Shown here piece by piece: positions 21,293 to 32,547 of a DNA stretch of 64,000 bases. The DNA comes from Carnegiea gigantea (Eukaryota > Streptophyta > Magnoliopsida > Caryophyllales > Cactaceae), in contig JAKOGI010001992.1 of assembly GCA_029747015.1 (NCBI GenBank), positions 56,001 through 120,000 on the forward strand. The letters are read 5' to 3'. Under the pieces are notes generated by a model that saw nothing but the letters and a program-made list of their open reading frames with translations, made no database searches and had not been told where the DNA came from. Made by a program: the position numbers and the translations under genes. Position 1 is the first letter of the stretch, and each line of letters begins with the position of its first letter.

Positions 21293-23371
21293 CGTAAGGC
21301 GTATCGCAATGCCTACAAATTAAATAACCTAAATACCCTTATAATTATATGTTAAGGACTATAGATAGGTCAAGTAAGATCGATCCCACGAGAAAATATA
21401 TTTAAATTACAAAGCAATGAACTCTCAGAAAAAAACAAAACCGCAAATTACTGACTCAAAAACTCAATTAATTAACATACCTGACATTCAAATAAATTCT
21501 GAAAATTTACTGTGGAATGTGTAAACATATAATAAATCTAATTCGAAAATTTTAGATTTTTTAACCAAATATTTCACCTGTAAACAATTTTTAAATGAAA
21601 ACAGAAGAAAAATCATAGCAAACTCGAAACAGATTCAATAAACTCTATAACAATTTTTGTTACTCTCAAAAATTGTAATTAACCACCAGTAAAAATATTG
21701 AATTAAGAATAAATTTCTAACTAAGTAAAATAATAAAAATAACAGACAAAAATCTGCTGAAAATAAAACAATCAGAATAAAAAAAATCCTAAACTAAAGA
21801 CTACTCAGATTTAACTTTATGACTCAAACAATTAGAAAAAAAACCAATTTGGGGGGTAATTGGATAAAATATTCAAATATCTAACTAATCAATATAATTA
21901 AATTATTGAGCACCTAAATTATAAACTAAAATTTTTGCAGAATAAAAGAAAACAAATATCACTCGATAAGAAAATTGCTTAACCTTAATATATATGTTAC
22001 CATGTTTCGTGATTTAATCATTGATACACATATTATATTTACTGAATAGTTAAACTGTATGTTAAGAATGTCTGTAACCCCTATTTTTTCTTACTATTTA
22101 ATATACCGTAAAACGTCTTATGATGAATTCTATTAAGTCATTTAACTTATTACTCTACAGCATAATAAATTAAAGACTCAATGCATTAGGATTTAGGAAA
22201 ACTTCATCTAATCTAAACCATTAAATCTTCTACAGCAGATTAATGTAATTTAGACCTAAGTTGATTCTTTTAGCCTTAATAGTTCAAAGTTGTTACCAGT
22301 TAACACTATTTAAATGTTAAAATTATTTAAGTGGCCAAACAAAAATAATTCAACATTCAACATTAAACAATTATTCCAAATCAACTTAGATTATTCACAT
22401 AAACATAATATAAAATTTAAGCACACAAAACTTATCTCAAAAAGAATAACTTCACATGGTAAACTATAACATTAGGTCAAGCAAAATACTAAACTAACCT
22501 AACATAGTAATACTAAAACATATGTCTTTAATACATAGCAACAAAATGAAAAGAGTCACCAGAGTGAAATGAACGAAATAGACCAACACCAAAATGAAGA
22601 AGTTAATGATTCATAATGAGGTTGATTCTGGAGGTGTCTTGCCGTGAAATGGCGAAAAAGATGATGGCTGACGATGATTTTCGGCTGGTTTCGTGAGCTG
22701 GTGATGATGAATTTATGATGAGGAGTAAATGAAGGAGGTGAGTGGAGAGAGTGGAGATGATGGCTTTGATGATTGCTATTGATGATGAATTTATATATGA
22801 TGATGATGGAAGTTGAGATGAAGGTTGTAGTGGTGGTGAGGGAGAAATGGAGGAAATGCAGGTGAGCCATGGGATTTGTGTGGCTACCGTGGGTTTGTGG
22901 AGAAGAAGGAGGAGAAAATCAAGAGAGGTAGGTTAAGATGGGTCACGGCTGAGGTTTTGAAATTTTTTTTTTTTTGTGGGTTAATGATAAAGGGTTTGGG
23001 CTTAAATCCTCTTGGCCAATCTCCAATTTTGACATTACTTCATCTTTTTTCCGCAACTTGCCCAAGTTGTTCATTGCCTTGGAATGAGGTGATCTTAATA
23101 ATTCTTCCCTTGATCCATTTAACCTGAAAAATAAGGAAGAAAAATATAGTAAGTAGTACATTAATATCAAATTAAAAATTGGCCCAATATTAATATTTTA
23201 GCCCTTAATTAAAATTACAACTTAAACTATGTCCAATAACCGATCTTTTCATTTTTATCGTTATTTTTCCCTAAATATACAAATGCAACTAAATATCTAA
23301 CTATATGCTACAAATAATAAAAATATCTAAGTAAATAAGGATACAATAAATATGAAAATAAAGCTCTAACA
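21293..23371 (-). repeat. Athila 3' LTR
   Basis: This LTR is 2,079 bases. Its outer end reads CGTAAGG against TGTAAGG in the other LTR, so the terminal TG has mutated, while the inner end keeps CTAACA. Against the other LTR I see about nine differences in the first 70 bases, and much longer identical stretches around 22,380-22,500. Open frames inside it (22,556-22,870 and 22,876-23,127) recur in the other LTR and carry no known domain. Confidence 0.93.
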
Positions 23372-23386
23372 AATACCCCCACACTT
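23372..23386 (-). promoter_or_regulatory. Polypurine tract of the Athila element
   Basis: On the minus strand AAGTGTGGGGGTATT directly abuts the 3' LTR. This is the expected place and composition for the plus-strand primer of reverse transcription. Confidence 0.8.
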
Positions 23387-25068
23387 ATACTTTTGTCGCC
23401 CTCGACAAATTTATCAACCTAAACTCAGAAAAAAAATAAAATCATTCACTATCGTAGGGATCACGATTGCACTGAGCATGTGCAACAAGCCCTTTAAACC
23501 TCCAGGTGACCCACGGCAGGACAAGTATGGATCTCATGAGGGTTTCCAGCAAGTATACCTGTAAAACTATGCAATGCAATGTAAGAATCCTAATAAATGA
23601 AAAAAAAAATGATTATGCTATATTACTATGAAAAGAATTTATCAAATCAATTTAAAACTAAAATTTTCACTCACTTAACTCGTATGCATACCCTTATTCC
23701 CCTTCTTGGCATCATCATAAAAGAACAAAAATGTTACAGATAGGCAACTCGGATAGGACTTGGATAAATTTAAGGATATTCACACCCAGCGCTACTTGGC
23801 ATCAGGTACAAAGCAATCAAGTAGGTCCAATTAGACTTAGCAAGAATGCAATAATATAAGCCATCCAGAGCCTTTTTATCATCTAGACTTTTCACTTAGG
23901 TCCAACATAGCTAATCACAAGAATACTATTAAAAAAAAAATGAAACATGAGATATGGGCTTAGGCTTAGAAAGAAATGGCTTTGGGTTTATCTGCTTAGT
24001 CCTTTTTGTGAAAAGGTTAAAATATGAGAATAAGGGTTAGTGCTCCTGACATAAATGTGGATACATATAATTGAAATCCTCACTAACCATAAAAATTTCC
24101 CACAAAAGATGAATAATGGAAATATATGACCCAAATAATATCCCACAGAAAATAATGTTTAGCAATAGATGCTTCAAAATTTGGGAAAAAAGGATGCAAA
24201 GATATGCTTCATGGCTCTTTTTATAAATATTCTTCTTCTTTTTTCTCTTTCTCTCCTTTTGTTTTTGTTCATTTTTTTGGTATGTGGAGCCACACGCGAA
24301 AAGAATAAAATTCTTATAACAACCCATTTCTCTCATTTAAATCACTCACATGATATGCATCAAGTCAATGAGCCAGTGTCAAAATAATTGGATATAAAAG
24401 ACATGGTATCCAATAGGAAAAATGGTAGGATAATGTAAGTTTGATAGGGAAAGCCAGTGGGCATAAATACGTTGGGATCAAAATCTCATGTTAATCATTC
24501 ATTACAATATCAAGCAACCATTTTCTATCAGAATTTCAGTTATAGTCTATCAAGTTTAAAGCTAGAGGAAAATAAAGATCATATTATTACACTAGTTGCA
24601 ATGTTCCTCTTTCATACAAGGCTAGGTATCCATGTGTTTTACTACACAAGAGTTGGGTTTAGACTCCTTACATTTGTGTTCCATCTTCTCTTCGTTGCAT
24701 AATCCTTAAATAAATGCCCTTTTAGATTCAGTTATTAGGTGAATTGGGAGTATGCATACAAAATAAATGGTGATTATCCTAGTTTCATTTTGCTTTCATG
24801 TAATTTTAAAAAAATGTATATATAAAATAAAATAAAAATAAATGCAATGCATGAGCTAACATTCTAACGACATACAATATCTACGGTAGTAAGGTTTCCC
24901 TCCCCCACACTTAAATTTTGCATAGTCCACAATGCAAAGAAAACAAAATAAAATAAATAAATAAATATGAAATCTGATGAAGTAAAAGAGAAACTCCCTG
25001 AAAAGTGACTTAGGTTGCCTCCTAAGCAACGCCTTTGCTTCTTGTCGTTGGCTCAACTTCTTTTCCGG
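23387..25068 (-). other. Noncoding 3' region of the Athila element
   Basis: About 1.7 kb between the integrase stop and the polypurine tract. Some Athila elements carry an env-like gene here, but I see only short AT-rich frames. Examples are 24,037-24,336 minus, lysine-rich, and 24,457-24,702 plus. None has a signal-peptide and membrane-anchor arrangement. A second purine-rich tract lies at 24,898-24,913. Confidence 0.6.
24898..24913 (-). promoter_or_regulatory. Second, internal polypurine-tract-like sequence
   Basis: The minus strand reads TTAAGTGTGGGGGAGGG here, nearly the same core (AAGTGTGGGGG) as the tract at the LTR border, about 1.5 kb upstream of it. It could be an extra plus-strand initiation site or a marker of an ancestral gene boundary. 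Function is inferred only. Confidence 0.5.
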
Positions 25069-26436
25069 TCATGGATCTTCCAAATCAATATCATCAACTT
25101 TGCAAACAACTCCTTCATAAAAATGTTTCAACCTATGACCATTCACCTTAAAAATCTTATTAGTATCAAGACTCCTAATTTCTACCATCCCATGAGGATG
25201 GACATGAGTGACTTCAAAAGGGCCTAGCCACCTAGATCTAAGTTTCCCAGGAAATAGTTTCAATTTTGAATAAAATAACAAAACTTTTTCCCCTCTATGA
25301 AACTCTTTCCCAACCAACTTAGCATCATCGAATGCCTTAGACTTACCCTTATAAATGACTGAATTGTCATAGGCTTCTAACCTTATTTCCTCTAACTCTT
25401 ACAATTGTAATTTCCTCTCCTTTCCTGCTTCCATATAATCCAAAAGGATTTATGTTCTAATTCTACAAGTAAGTGACATGCTTTTCCAAAGACTATCCTA
25501 TATGGTGACATCCCAATTGGAGTTTTATATGCAGTCCTAGTAGCCCAAAGTGCATCATCTAATCTATCACTCCAATCTTTCCTGTCAGGTCTAACAATTT
25601 TTTCTAGAACCCCTTTAATTTCTTTATTCATGCTCTCAGCTTGACCATTAGTTTGTGGGTGATAAGCAGTTGACACCTTATGAATAATATGAAACTTACC
25701 TAGTAAATCTTTCAAAGTTTTATTACAAAAGTGAGTTCCCCTATCACTAATGATGGCTTTAGGCACTCCATACCTATTTAAGATGTTTTTCTTAAGATGT
25801 TTAACCACAATCCTAGCATCATTAGTTTTTATAGGAATAGCCTCTATCCACTTAGGTAAATCATCTACACAAACTAAGATATATTAGTTCCCAAAAAAAG
25901 GGGTAAATGGGCCCATAAAGTCAATACCACATACATCAAAAATCTCACACACAAATATATTATATAAAGGCATTTGATTTCTATCACTTAAATTTCCAGT
26001 TCTTTGGCACATGTCACATCTTTTACAGAATTCAAAACAATCTTTGTGAATTGTGGGCCAGAAAAATTCACATTCTAAAACTTTATGTGTCGTGCATTTA
26101 AGACCAAAGTGACCTCCTCTCTCTCGGGAGTGACAAATCAACACATCTTCTAATTACTTGGTCACTATAAAAATGCCACAAATATGGTTCATCCCACACA
26201 CAAAATCTAGTTTTTGATTTAATTCTATCTTTAGCATGCTTGGGCATATTAGTAGGAAAGGTTTTGGTAACTAAATAATTAACAATGTCTACATACCAAG
26301 GAAAAGTTTCAGTAACAGCATATAAATGTTCATCAGGAAAATAATCATTAGAATCCTTACTAATTTCTCCAGTTGGAATTCTACTCAGATGGTGATCTAC
26401 ATGGTGATCTAGGCCTTTCCTATCCTTAATTTCCAA
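25069..26436 (-). pseudogene. Athila integrase
   Basis: Integrase joins the cDNA copy to host DNA. The zinc-binding N terminus is at 25,990-26,140 (HSRERGGHFGL, then HKDCFEFCKRCDMCQ). The catalytic D,D,E residues are all readable: GIDFMGPF near 25,910, SDRGTHF near 25,745, and QAESMNKEI near 25,630. The C-terminal domain at 25,069-25,317 has WLGPFEV and ends in [14 protein letters not shown]. An in-frame TAA at 25,884-25,886 splits the catalytic domain, since the frames at 25,884-26,144 and 25,392-25,808 are in phase. A frameshift lies between 25,317 and 25,392. The 26,098-26,436 frame is the RNase H-integrase linker, also shifted. Confidence 0.9.
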
Positions 26437-26445
26437 ATCAAACTC

Positions 26446-26967
26446 TTACAAGAGTAAAATCCATCTAATTAGTCTAGGTTTAGCCTCTTTCTTTTTCAAT
26501 AAATATTTTAAAGCAGTATGATCAGAATATACAGTGATCTTAGTACCCAATAGATAAGATCTAAATTTTTCCAATGCAATAGTATATGATTCTTTCTCAG
26601 TAACAGTATAATTGCATTGTGCAACATCTAATGTCTTACTGGCATAACAAATCACATGAGATTCCCTCCCCTATTTTTGCCCTAAAGCAGCCCCTACTGC
26701 TTTATCAGATGCATCACATAAAAGTTCAAAAGGAAGGGCATAATTAGGTACTTGAACAATAAGAGGCAAAATCAAACACTTCTTTAATTCATCAAAACGA
26801 TGCTTGCAGTCATCATTAAAAACAAATTCAACATCCTTAACAAGCAAAGCACATAACAGAGAAGCAATTTTTGAGAAGTTCTTAATGAATCGTCTATGAA
26901 ACCCTACATGTCCCAAAAATGATCTAATATCTTTTACACTAGATCGGTAAGGCAAAGACTGAATCAC
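26446..26967 (-). pseudogene. Athila RNase H
   Basis: RNase H removes the RNA strand during reverse transcription. The minus strand reads RSFLGHVGFHRRFIKNFSKI (RT connection) and then LLCDASDKAVGAALGQ, where the first catalytic aspartate sits, in the frame at 26,671-26,967. A frame break follows, then [17 protein letters not shown] and [15 protein letters not shown] at 26,446-26,655 with the later acidic residues. One stop separates the halves near 26,660. Confidence 0.88.
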
Positions 26968-26983
26968 TTCTATCTTAGCTTTA

Positions 26984-27856
26984 TCAACTTCTAAACCTTT
27001 CTTTGAAACGATACGCCCTAGTTACCACTCCATGATCAACTATAAAATGACATTTCTCAAAGTTCAAAATTAGATTTGTTTCAATGTAACACCTAAGAAC
27101 TGATGTCAAATTATGCAAACTTTGGTCAAAAGAGTCGTCATGCACAGTAAAATCATCCATAAACACTTCCATAATCTTATCGATGAAATCAAAAAATATG
27201 GACATCATACAACATTGAAAAGTAGCAGGTGCATTACAAAAGCCAAAAAGGCATACGTTTAAACGCATAAGTACTAAAAGGGCAAGCGAAGGTGGTCTTA
27301 TCCTGGTCCTCTGGAGCTATGGGTACTTGTAAGTAACCCGAATACCCATCTAGGAAGCTATAGTAAGAATAACCTGCTACCTTTCTGACATTTGATCCAT
27401 AAGAGGTATGGAAAAGTGGTCTTTCTTAGTTTCCTTGTTTAACTTCCTATAATCAATGCATACCCTCCAACCTGACTGCACTCGTGTGGGTATGAGCTCT
27501 CCCTCTTTGTTGGTCACTACAGTGGTACCACCTTTCTTAGGGACTACATGTATGGGACTAACCCACTTAGAATCAGCAATGGGGTAAATTACCCTTACTT
27601 CCAACCACTTTAAGATTTCCTTTTGCACCACCTCCATTATAGGAGGATTGAGATGGCATTGAGGATCTCTTTTAGGGGTTGCATTAGGTTCTAAGGCAAT
27701 TTTATGTGTATATAATGTTAGGCTCAGTCCTTTAATATCAGCTAAAGTCCATCCTATTGCACTCTTGTTATCTCTAAGAACTCTAATCAATTTTTCCTCT
27801 TGCAATTTAGTTAAAGAATTAGAGATAATCACAGGTAAAGTTTCATTATCTCCCAA
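26984..27856 (-). pseudogene. Athila reverse transcriptase
   Basis: The N-terminal fingers are at 27,377-27,856: KWLEVRVIYPIADSKWVSPI, VVPKKGG and GWRVCIDYRKLNKETKKDHF. Between 27,377 and 27,268 the frame is broken, although the DNA there still looks like RT. The palm with the catalytic motif FMDDF is at 26,984-27,268, preceded by FGFCNAPATFQCCM. The catalytic aspartates survive. The N terminus of the 27,377-27,856 frame (KLIRVLRDNKSAIGWTLADI) is the usual spacer between protease and RT. Confidence 0.9.
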
Positions 27857-27994
27857 GTATACCTATTTCAAATTAGCAGGCAAAGGTTTCAATTCAAGCT
27901 TAACTATAGTATCTTGGGTTGACATGGTTTTAACACATAAATTTTGTGTAGAAATTTGAGAAGGGGGTTGCATGCTTTGTAAGGACTTCAAATC

Positions 27995-28669
27995 TTAACT
28001 AACATCCACCAATTCATCACATAAAACATAATCACACTCAGTCAAATCAGTACTAGACAAACTATGAGTCACAGCCACATTCAAAACATCATCATTATCC
28101 AATTCAAAAACATCTTGGGATAATTTTTCATATACATCCAAGGAATTCACATTATGTACGTCAGTAGGAAATTGCATTGCATCAAATATATTAAACTTAA
28201 TCATGTCGTCATCAAATTCCATGGTTAACTGCCCGCTATGCACACCAATCTTTTTTATAGAGGTTTTTAAAAATGGCCGGCCAAGTAAAATTGATGGTTC
28301 ATTCTCTCTCCCTCCCATGTCAAGCATATAGAAATCAGTAGGGAAGACAAGCTCATTAACTTGGACTAAAACATCCTCTAAGATACCATCAGGGTAAGCA
28401 TTACTCCGATCAGCCAACTGAATCACTAGGCTAGTCTGTTCTAAAGGTCCAAGATTAAAAGAATCATAAACAGATCTAGGCATAACATTGATAGAAGCTC
28501 CTAAGTCAAGCATACATCCATCAAAGCTACTGTTACCTATTTTACAAGATATAGAAAGCATGCCAGGGTCTTTACACTTAGGAGGTAACTTCTTTTGAAA
28601 CACAGCAGATAAATTTTCCCCCACACTAATCTTTTCATTCCCTTTTAATTTTCTTTTATTGGTGTACAA
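27995..28669 (-). pseudogene. Athila aspartic protease
   Basis: A 224-codon frame contains MLDLGASINVMPRSVYDSF, the Athila form of the retroviral-type protease active site (D-L-G-A-S where many others have D-T/S-G). A flap-like stretch and GRPFLKTSIKKIGVH follow, where the second conserved hydrophobic-G-R block is expected. It would cleave the Gag-Pol polyprotein. This is the longest intact piece of the element. It is continuous through the protease core but is cut off from gag by stops between 28,670 and 28,916. Confidence 0.85.
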
Positions 28670-28915
28670 TTCTTTTAGAAACTTAGCATATCTAGGCTCT
28701 TGTTTTATAGCATCTAAAAGAGAAATATTGATTTCTACCTTCCTAGATGTCTCTAAGATCTCATCATTAGCCGCATCATGCTTAGGTTAGGCATATCTAT
28801 ATGGGAAGGGTGGTCTAGGAACATAGTAGGGGAGTTTGTTAAAGTACTCTAGAGTCATCTCTTGATGCTTCCTACTCTTTGGTTTTTCCCCCTTCTCTTT
28901 CTCACCCTCATCTTG

Positions 28916-30301
28916 TTACTTGGTCTTAGTTTTCTCACTCACCTCTTTCTCACTCTCAACCTCTTTCTTAGACATATGGGCCTCTTCTAATTCCTTTCCA
29001 CTCCGTAAATTTATGGCACTAACATTATCCTTAGAATTTGTAAACGGTTGGGCAGGGAACCTATTACTACTCTGAGACTGCATGTTACTAACTAAGGTTC
29101 CTAAGGCGGATTGGGTTTGGCTCATTTACTTAAGGACAGTTTCCAATGAATTAAATCTAGCCTCTGTGTCTTTCTTATCTAGGTCCATCTTTTTCGTTAA
29201 CTGTTCTAACAAAAGGGAGGTCTTATCAATTTGGTTAACTGGAGGTTGAGATTGAGTAAAACCAGGTAGATTAGGTGGTCCATACCTAAGATTAGGGTGA
29301 TCTCTCCAACCCTCATTGTAAGTATTAGAGTAGGGGTCATACTTCCTAGGTTGATGGTTAAACATAGCATTAACATTCCCCTCTTATAAGGTTGCACAAG
29401 ATCAGTAGGATGGCCTTCTATACAACATATTCCATATACTACCCCAGCACTAGGTCCTCCAGTCATCAACCTATCTAATTTAGAGGTCAAAGCTGCTAAC
29501 TGATGTTGAATAGTATCAACCTCATTAACCCTACCGGTTACCAAGTCAGATCTATATTAAACTATTGTGAGTTTTGTGCCATATTAGAGATCAAAGTCAT
29601 AGCTTGGGTCGGTGTTTTGTCAAGTAAGGCTCCTCCACTAGTAGCATCTATCATTCCGCCATCATTTGGCAATAGTCCTTTATAAAAGTATTGAATCAGC
29701 AATTTGTCATTAATCTGATGTTGGGGACAACTACTATAAAGTCTTTTAAACCTTTCCCAGTATTCATACAATGACTCATTCAAGTTTTACCTAATTCCAC
29801 AAATTTGTTTTCTAATAGCACCAATTCTACTAGCAGGGAAAATTTTCTCAAGAAAAGATTTTTGTAATTGGGTCCAAGTAGTAATAGATCCAAGAGGAAG
29901 ATCATATAACCAATCATTGGCCAAGTTATGTAGAGAAAAAGGGAAAGCACGAAGCTTACCTAATCCTCATCAACCCCATCGAGTCTCATAGTAGAACAAA
30001 CAACTAAAAACTCTTTCAAATGCATATGAGGATCTTCATCAGACAAACCATTAAACTTAGGTAACATATTGAGAAAACCTGAATTCAACTTCTACGGTTT
30101 CTCTAATTCAGGAAAAGCAATGCCAAGTGGTTGTTGCGTGACATCTGGCGCAGCTAACTCCTTCAAAGTCCTTGTTACTATAAGTGGTTCTTCTTCATCT
30201 TCTTCATTGTTCATAAAAATCTCAAGTAACTGTTCTACGGTGGCGTTGTTCAAGAATTCAACGTAGGAGTTGATATGTTCTATTCTCTTGTCAATGTTCA
30301 T
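28916..30301 (-). pseudogene. Athila gag
   Basis: Gag forms the virus-like particle. The start is MNIDKRIEH at 30,301. An in-frame TAG at 30,092-30,094 follows FPELEKP. The core is readable in broken frames: GLSDEDPHMHLKEF near 30,030 and MNESLYEYWERFKRLYSSCP at 29,725-29,783. The next frame piece contains LLIQYFYKGLLPNDGGMID. The zinc-knuckle region near 29,430 reads YGICCIEGHPTDLV, so at least two of the expected cysteines are changed. The C-terminal part (28,916-29,365) is proline-, glutamine- and lysine-rich. Confidence 0.88.
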
Positions 30302-30446
30302 AAACCTAAAAGGAAATAATTAAATAAATATATAGAATCAATTGAAATGTTTACTTTCTTTAGAAATTCAAAACAAAAGTAAACAGTAAAAAAAATAAAT
30401 AAATAAATTATGAGAATAAATTCAAGACTTAGTAACAAAAATAATT

Positions 30447-30464
30447 TCCCCGGCAACGGCGCCA
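30447..30464 (-). promoter_or_regulatory. Primer-binding site, tRNA-Asp type
   Basis: The plus strand reads TCCCCGGCAACGGCGCCA, the same as the 3' end of plant tRNA-Asp including CCA. The minus strand is therefore complementary to that tRNA over 18 bases. It lies five bases inside the 5' LTR, as expected. Athila elements are known to use tRNA-Asp. Confidence 0.92.
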
Positions 30465-30469
30465 AATTT

Positions 30470-32542
30470 TGTAAGGCGTGTAGTAGTGCCTACAAAATAA
30501 ATAACCTAAATATCCTTGTAATTATATGTTAACGACTATAGATATGGTAAGTAGGGCTGATCCCACGAGGAAATAGAATTAAATTACAAAGCAATGAACT
30601 CTCATAAAAAAAACAAAACTGCAAATTACTGACTTAAAAACTCAATTAATTAACACACCTAAAATTCGAATAAAATTCTGCAACTTTAATGTAGGATGTC
30701 TAAAAATATATCAAATCTGATTCTAAACTTTTAAATTTTTTTTACCAAATATTTCACCCGCAAATAAGTTTTAACTAAAAACAGAAGAAAAATCACAACA
30801 AACTCGAAACAGATTCAATAAATTCTATAAAAATTTTTGTGACTCCCTAAAATTGTAATTAACCACTAGTAAAACGAGTGAATTAAGAATAAATTTCTAA
30901 CTAAGTAAAATAATAAAAATAACACGCAAAAATCTACTGAAAATAAAATAACTAGAATTAAAAAAATCCTAAACTAAAGACTACTAAGATTTAACTCTAT
31001 GACTAAAACAATTACAAAAAAAAAAACCACTCTGCAGGGGTAATTGGATAAAATATTCAAATATCTAACTAATCAATATAATTAAATTATTGAGCACCTA
31101 AATTATAAACTAAAATTTTCGCAGAATAAAAGAAAACAAATATCACTCGGTGAGAAAATTACTTAACCTTAATATATATTTTACCACGTTCCGTTATTTA
31201 ATCATTGATACATATATTATATTTACTGAATAGTTAAACTGTAGGTTAAGAACGTCTGTAACCCCTATTTTTCCTTACCATTTAATACACCCTAGAATGC
31301 CTTATGATGAATTTTATTAAGTCATTTAACTTATTACTCTACAGCATAATAAATTAAAGACTCAATGCATTGGGATTTAGGAAAACTTCATCTAACTTAA
31401 ACCATTAAATCCTCTACAACAGATTCATGTAATTTAGACCTAGGTTGATTCTTTTAACCTTAATAGTCAAAAGTTGTTACTAGTTAACACTATTTAAATG
31501 TTAAAATTATTTAGCTGGCCAAACAAAAATAATTCAACATTCAACATTAAACAGTTATTCCAAATCAACTTAGATTATTCACATAAACATAATATAAAAT
31601 TTAAGCACACAAAACTTATCTCAAAAAGAATAACTTCGCATGGTAAACTATAACATTAGGTCAAGCAAAATACTAAACTAACCTAACATAGTAATACTAA
31701 AACAGATGTCTTTAATACATAACACCAAAATGAAAAAGAGCCACCAGAACAGACCAACACCAAAATGAAGAAGTTAATGATTTATGATGAGGTTGATTCT
31801 GGAGGTGTCTTGCCGTGAAATGGTGAAAAAGATGATGGCTGACGATGATTTTTGGCTGGTTCCGTGAGCTGGTGATGATGAATTTATGATGAGGAGTAGA
31901 TGAAGGAGGTGAGTAGAGAGAGTGGAGATGATGGCTTTGATGATTGCAGTTCATGATGAATTTATACATGATAATGATGGAAGTTGAGATGAAGGTTGTA
32001 GTGGTGGTAAGGGAGAAATGGAGGAAATGTCGGTGAGCTGTGGGATTTGCATAGCTACCGTGGGTTTGTGGAGAAGAAGAAGGAGAAAATCAAGGGAGGT
32101 GGGTTAAGATGGGTCACGGCTGAGGTTTTGATTTTTTTTTTTTTTGGTGGGTTAATGATAAAAGGGTTTGGGCTTAAATCCTCTTGGCCAATCTCCATTT
32201 TCGACATTACTTTATCTTTTTTCCGCAACTCGCCCGAGTTATTCATTGCCTTGGAATGAGGCGTTCTTAATATTTCTTCTCTTGATCCATTTAACCTGAA
32301 AAATAAGGAAGAAAAATATAGTAAGTAGCACATTAATATCAAATTAAAAATTGGCCCAATATTAATATTTTAGCCCTTAATTAAAATTAAAACTTAAATT
32401 AGGTCCAATAACCCATGTTTTCATTTTTAACATTATTTTTCCTTAAATATGCAAATGCAACTAAATCTGCAACTATATGCTACAAATAATAAAAAATCTA
32501 ATTAAATAAGGATATAATAAATATGAAAATAAAGCCCTAACA
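30470..32542 (-). repeat. Athila 5' LTR
   Basis: This LTR is 2,073 bases, with TG and CA at the ends (TGTAAGGC on the left, CCCTAACA on the right). It would hold the promoter for minus-strand transcription. Its internal open frames (31,712-31,969 and 32,047-32,342) mirror those of the other LTR and are not genes. Confidence 0.93.
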
Positions 32543-32547
32543 CTTCC
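32543..32547. repeat. Target-site duplication CTTCC, right copy
   Basis: It matches the five bases at 21,288-21,292 and fixes the right border of the Athila element. Confidence 0.9.

Larger units (their letters stand above)
21293..32542 (-). mobile_element. Full-length Athila-type Ty3/gypsy LTR retrotransposon
   Basis: The element is 11.25 kb and lies on the minus strand. Both LTRs are about 2.07 kb (21,293-23,371 and 30,470-32,542). It is flanked by the 5-bp duplication CTTCC at 21,288-21,292 and 32,543-32,547. The primer site matches the tRNA-Asp 3' end and a polypurine tract abuts the 3' LTR. The internal region reads gag, protease, RT, RNase H, integrase, the gypsy order. The motifs DLGASINVMP, FMDDF and [13 protein letters not shown] are typical of Athila. 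All frames are broken, so it cannot move by itself. A 1.7-kb noncoding stretch lies where an env-like gene would be. Confidence 0.95.

Noticed and set aside
22556..23170. Open frames within the left Athila LTR
   Set aside because: The same frames recur at 31,712-32,342 in the right LTR with changes, and carry no domain.
23387..25068. env-like gene of the Athila element
   Set aside because: No frame longer than 100 codons and no signal peptide plus transmembrane arrangement.
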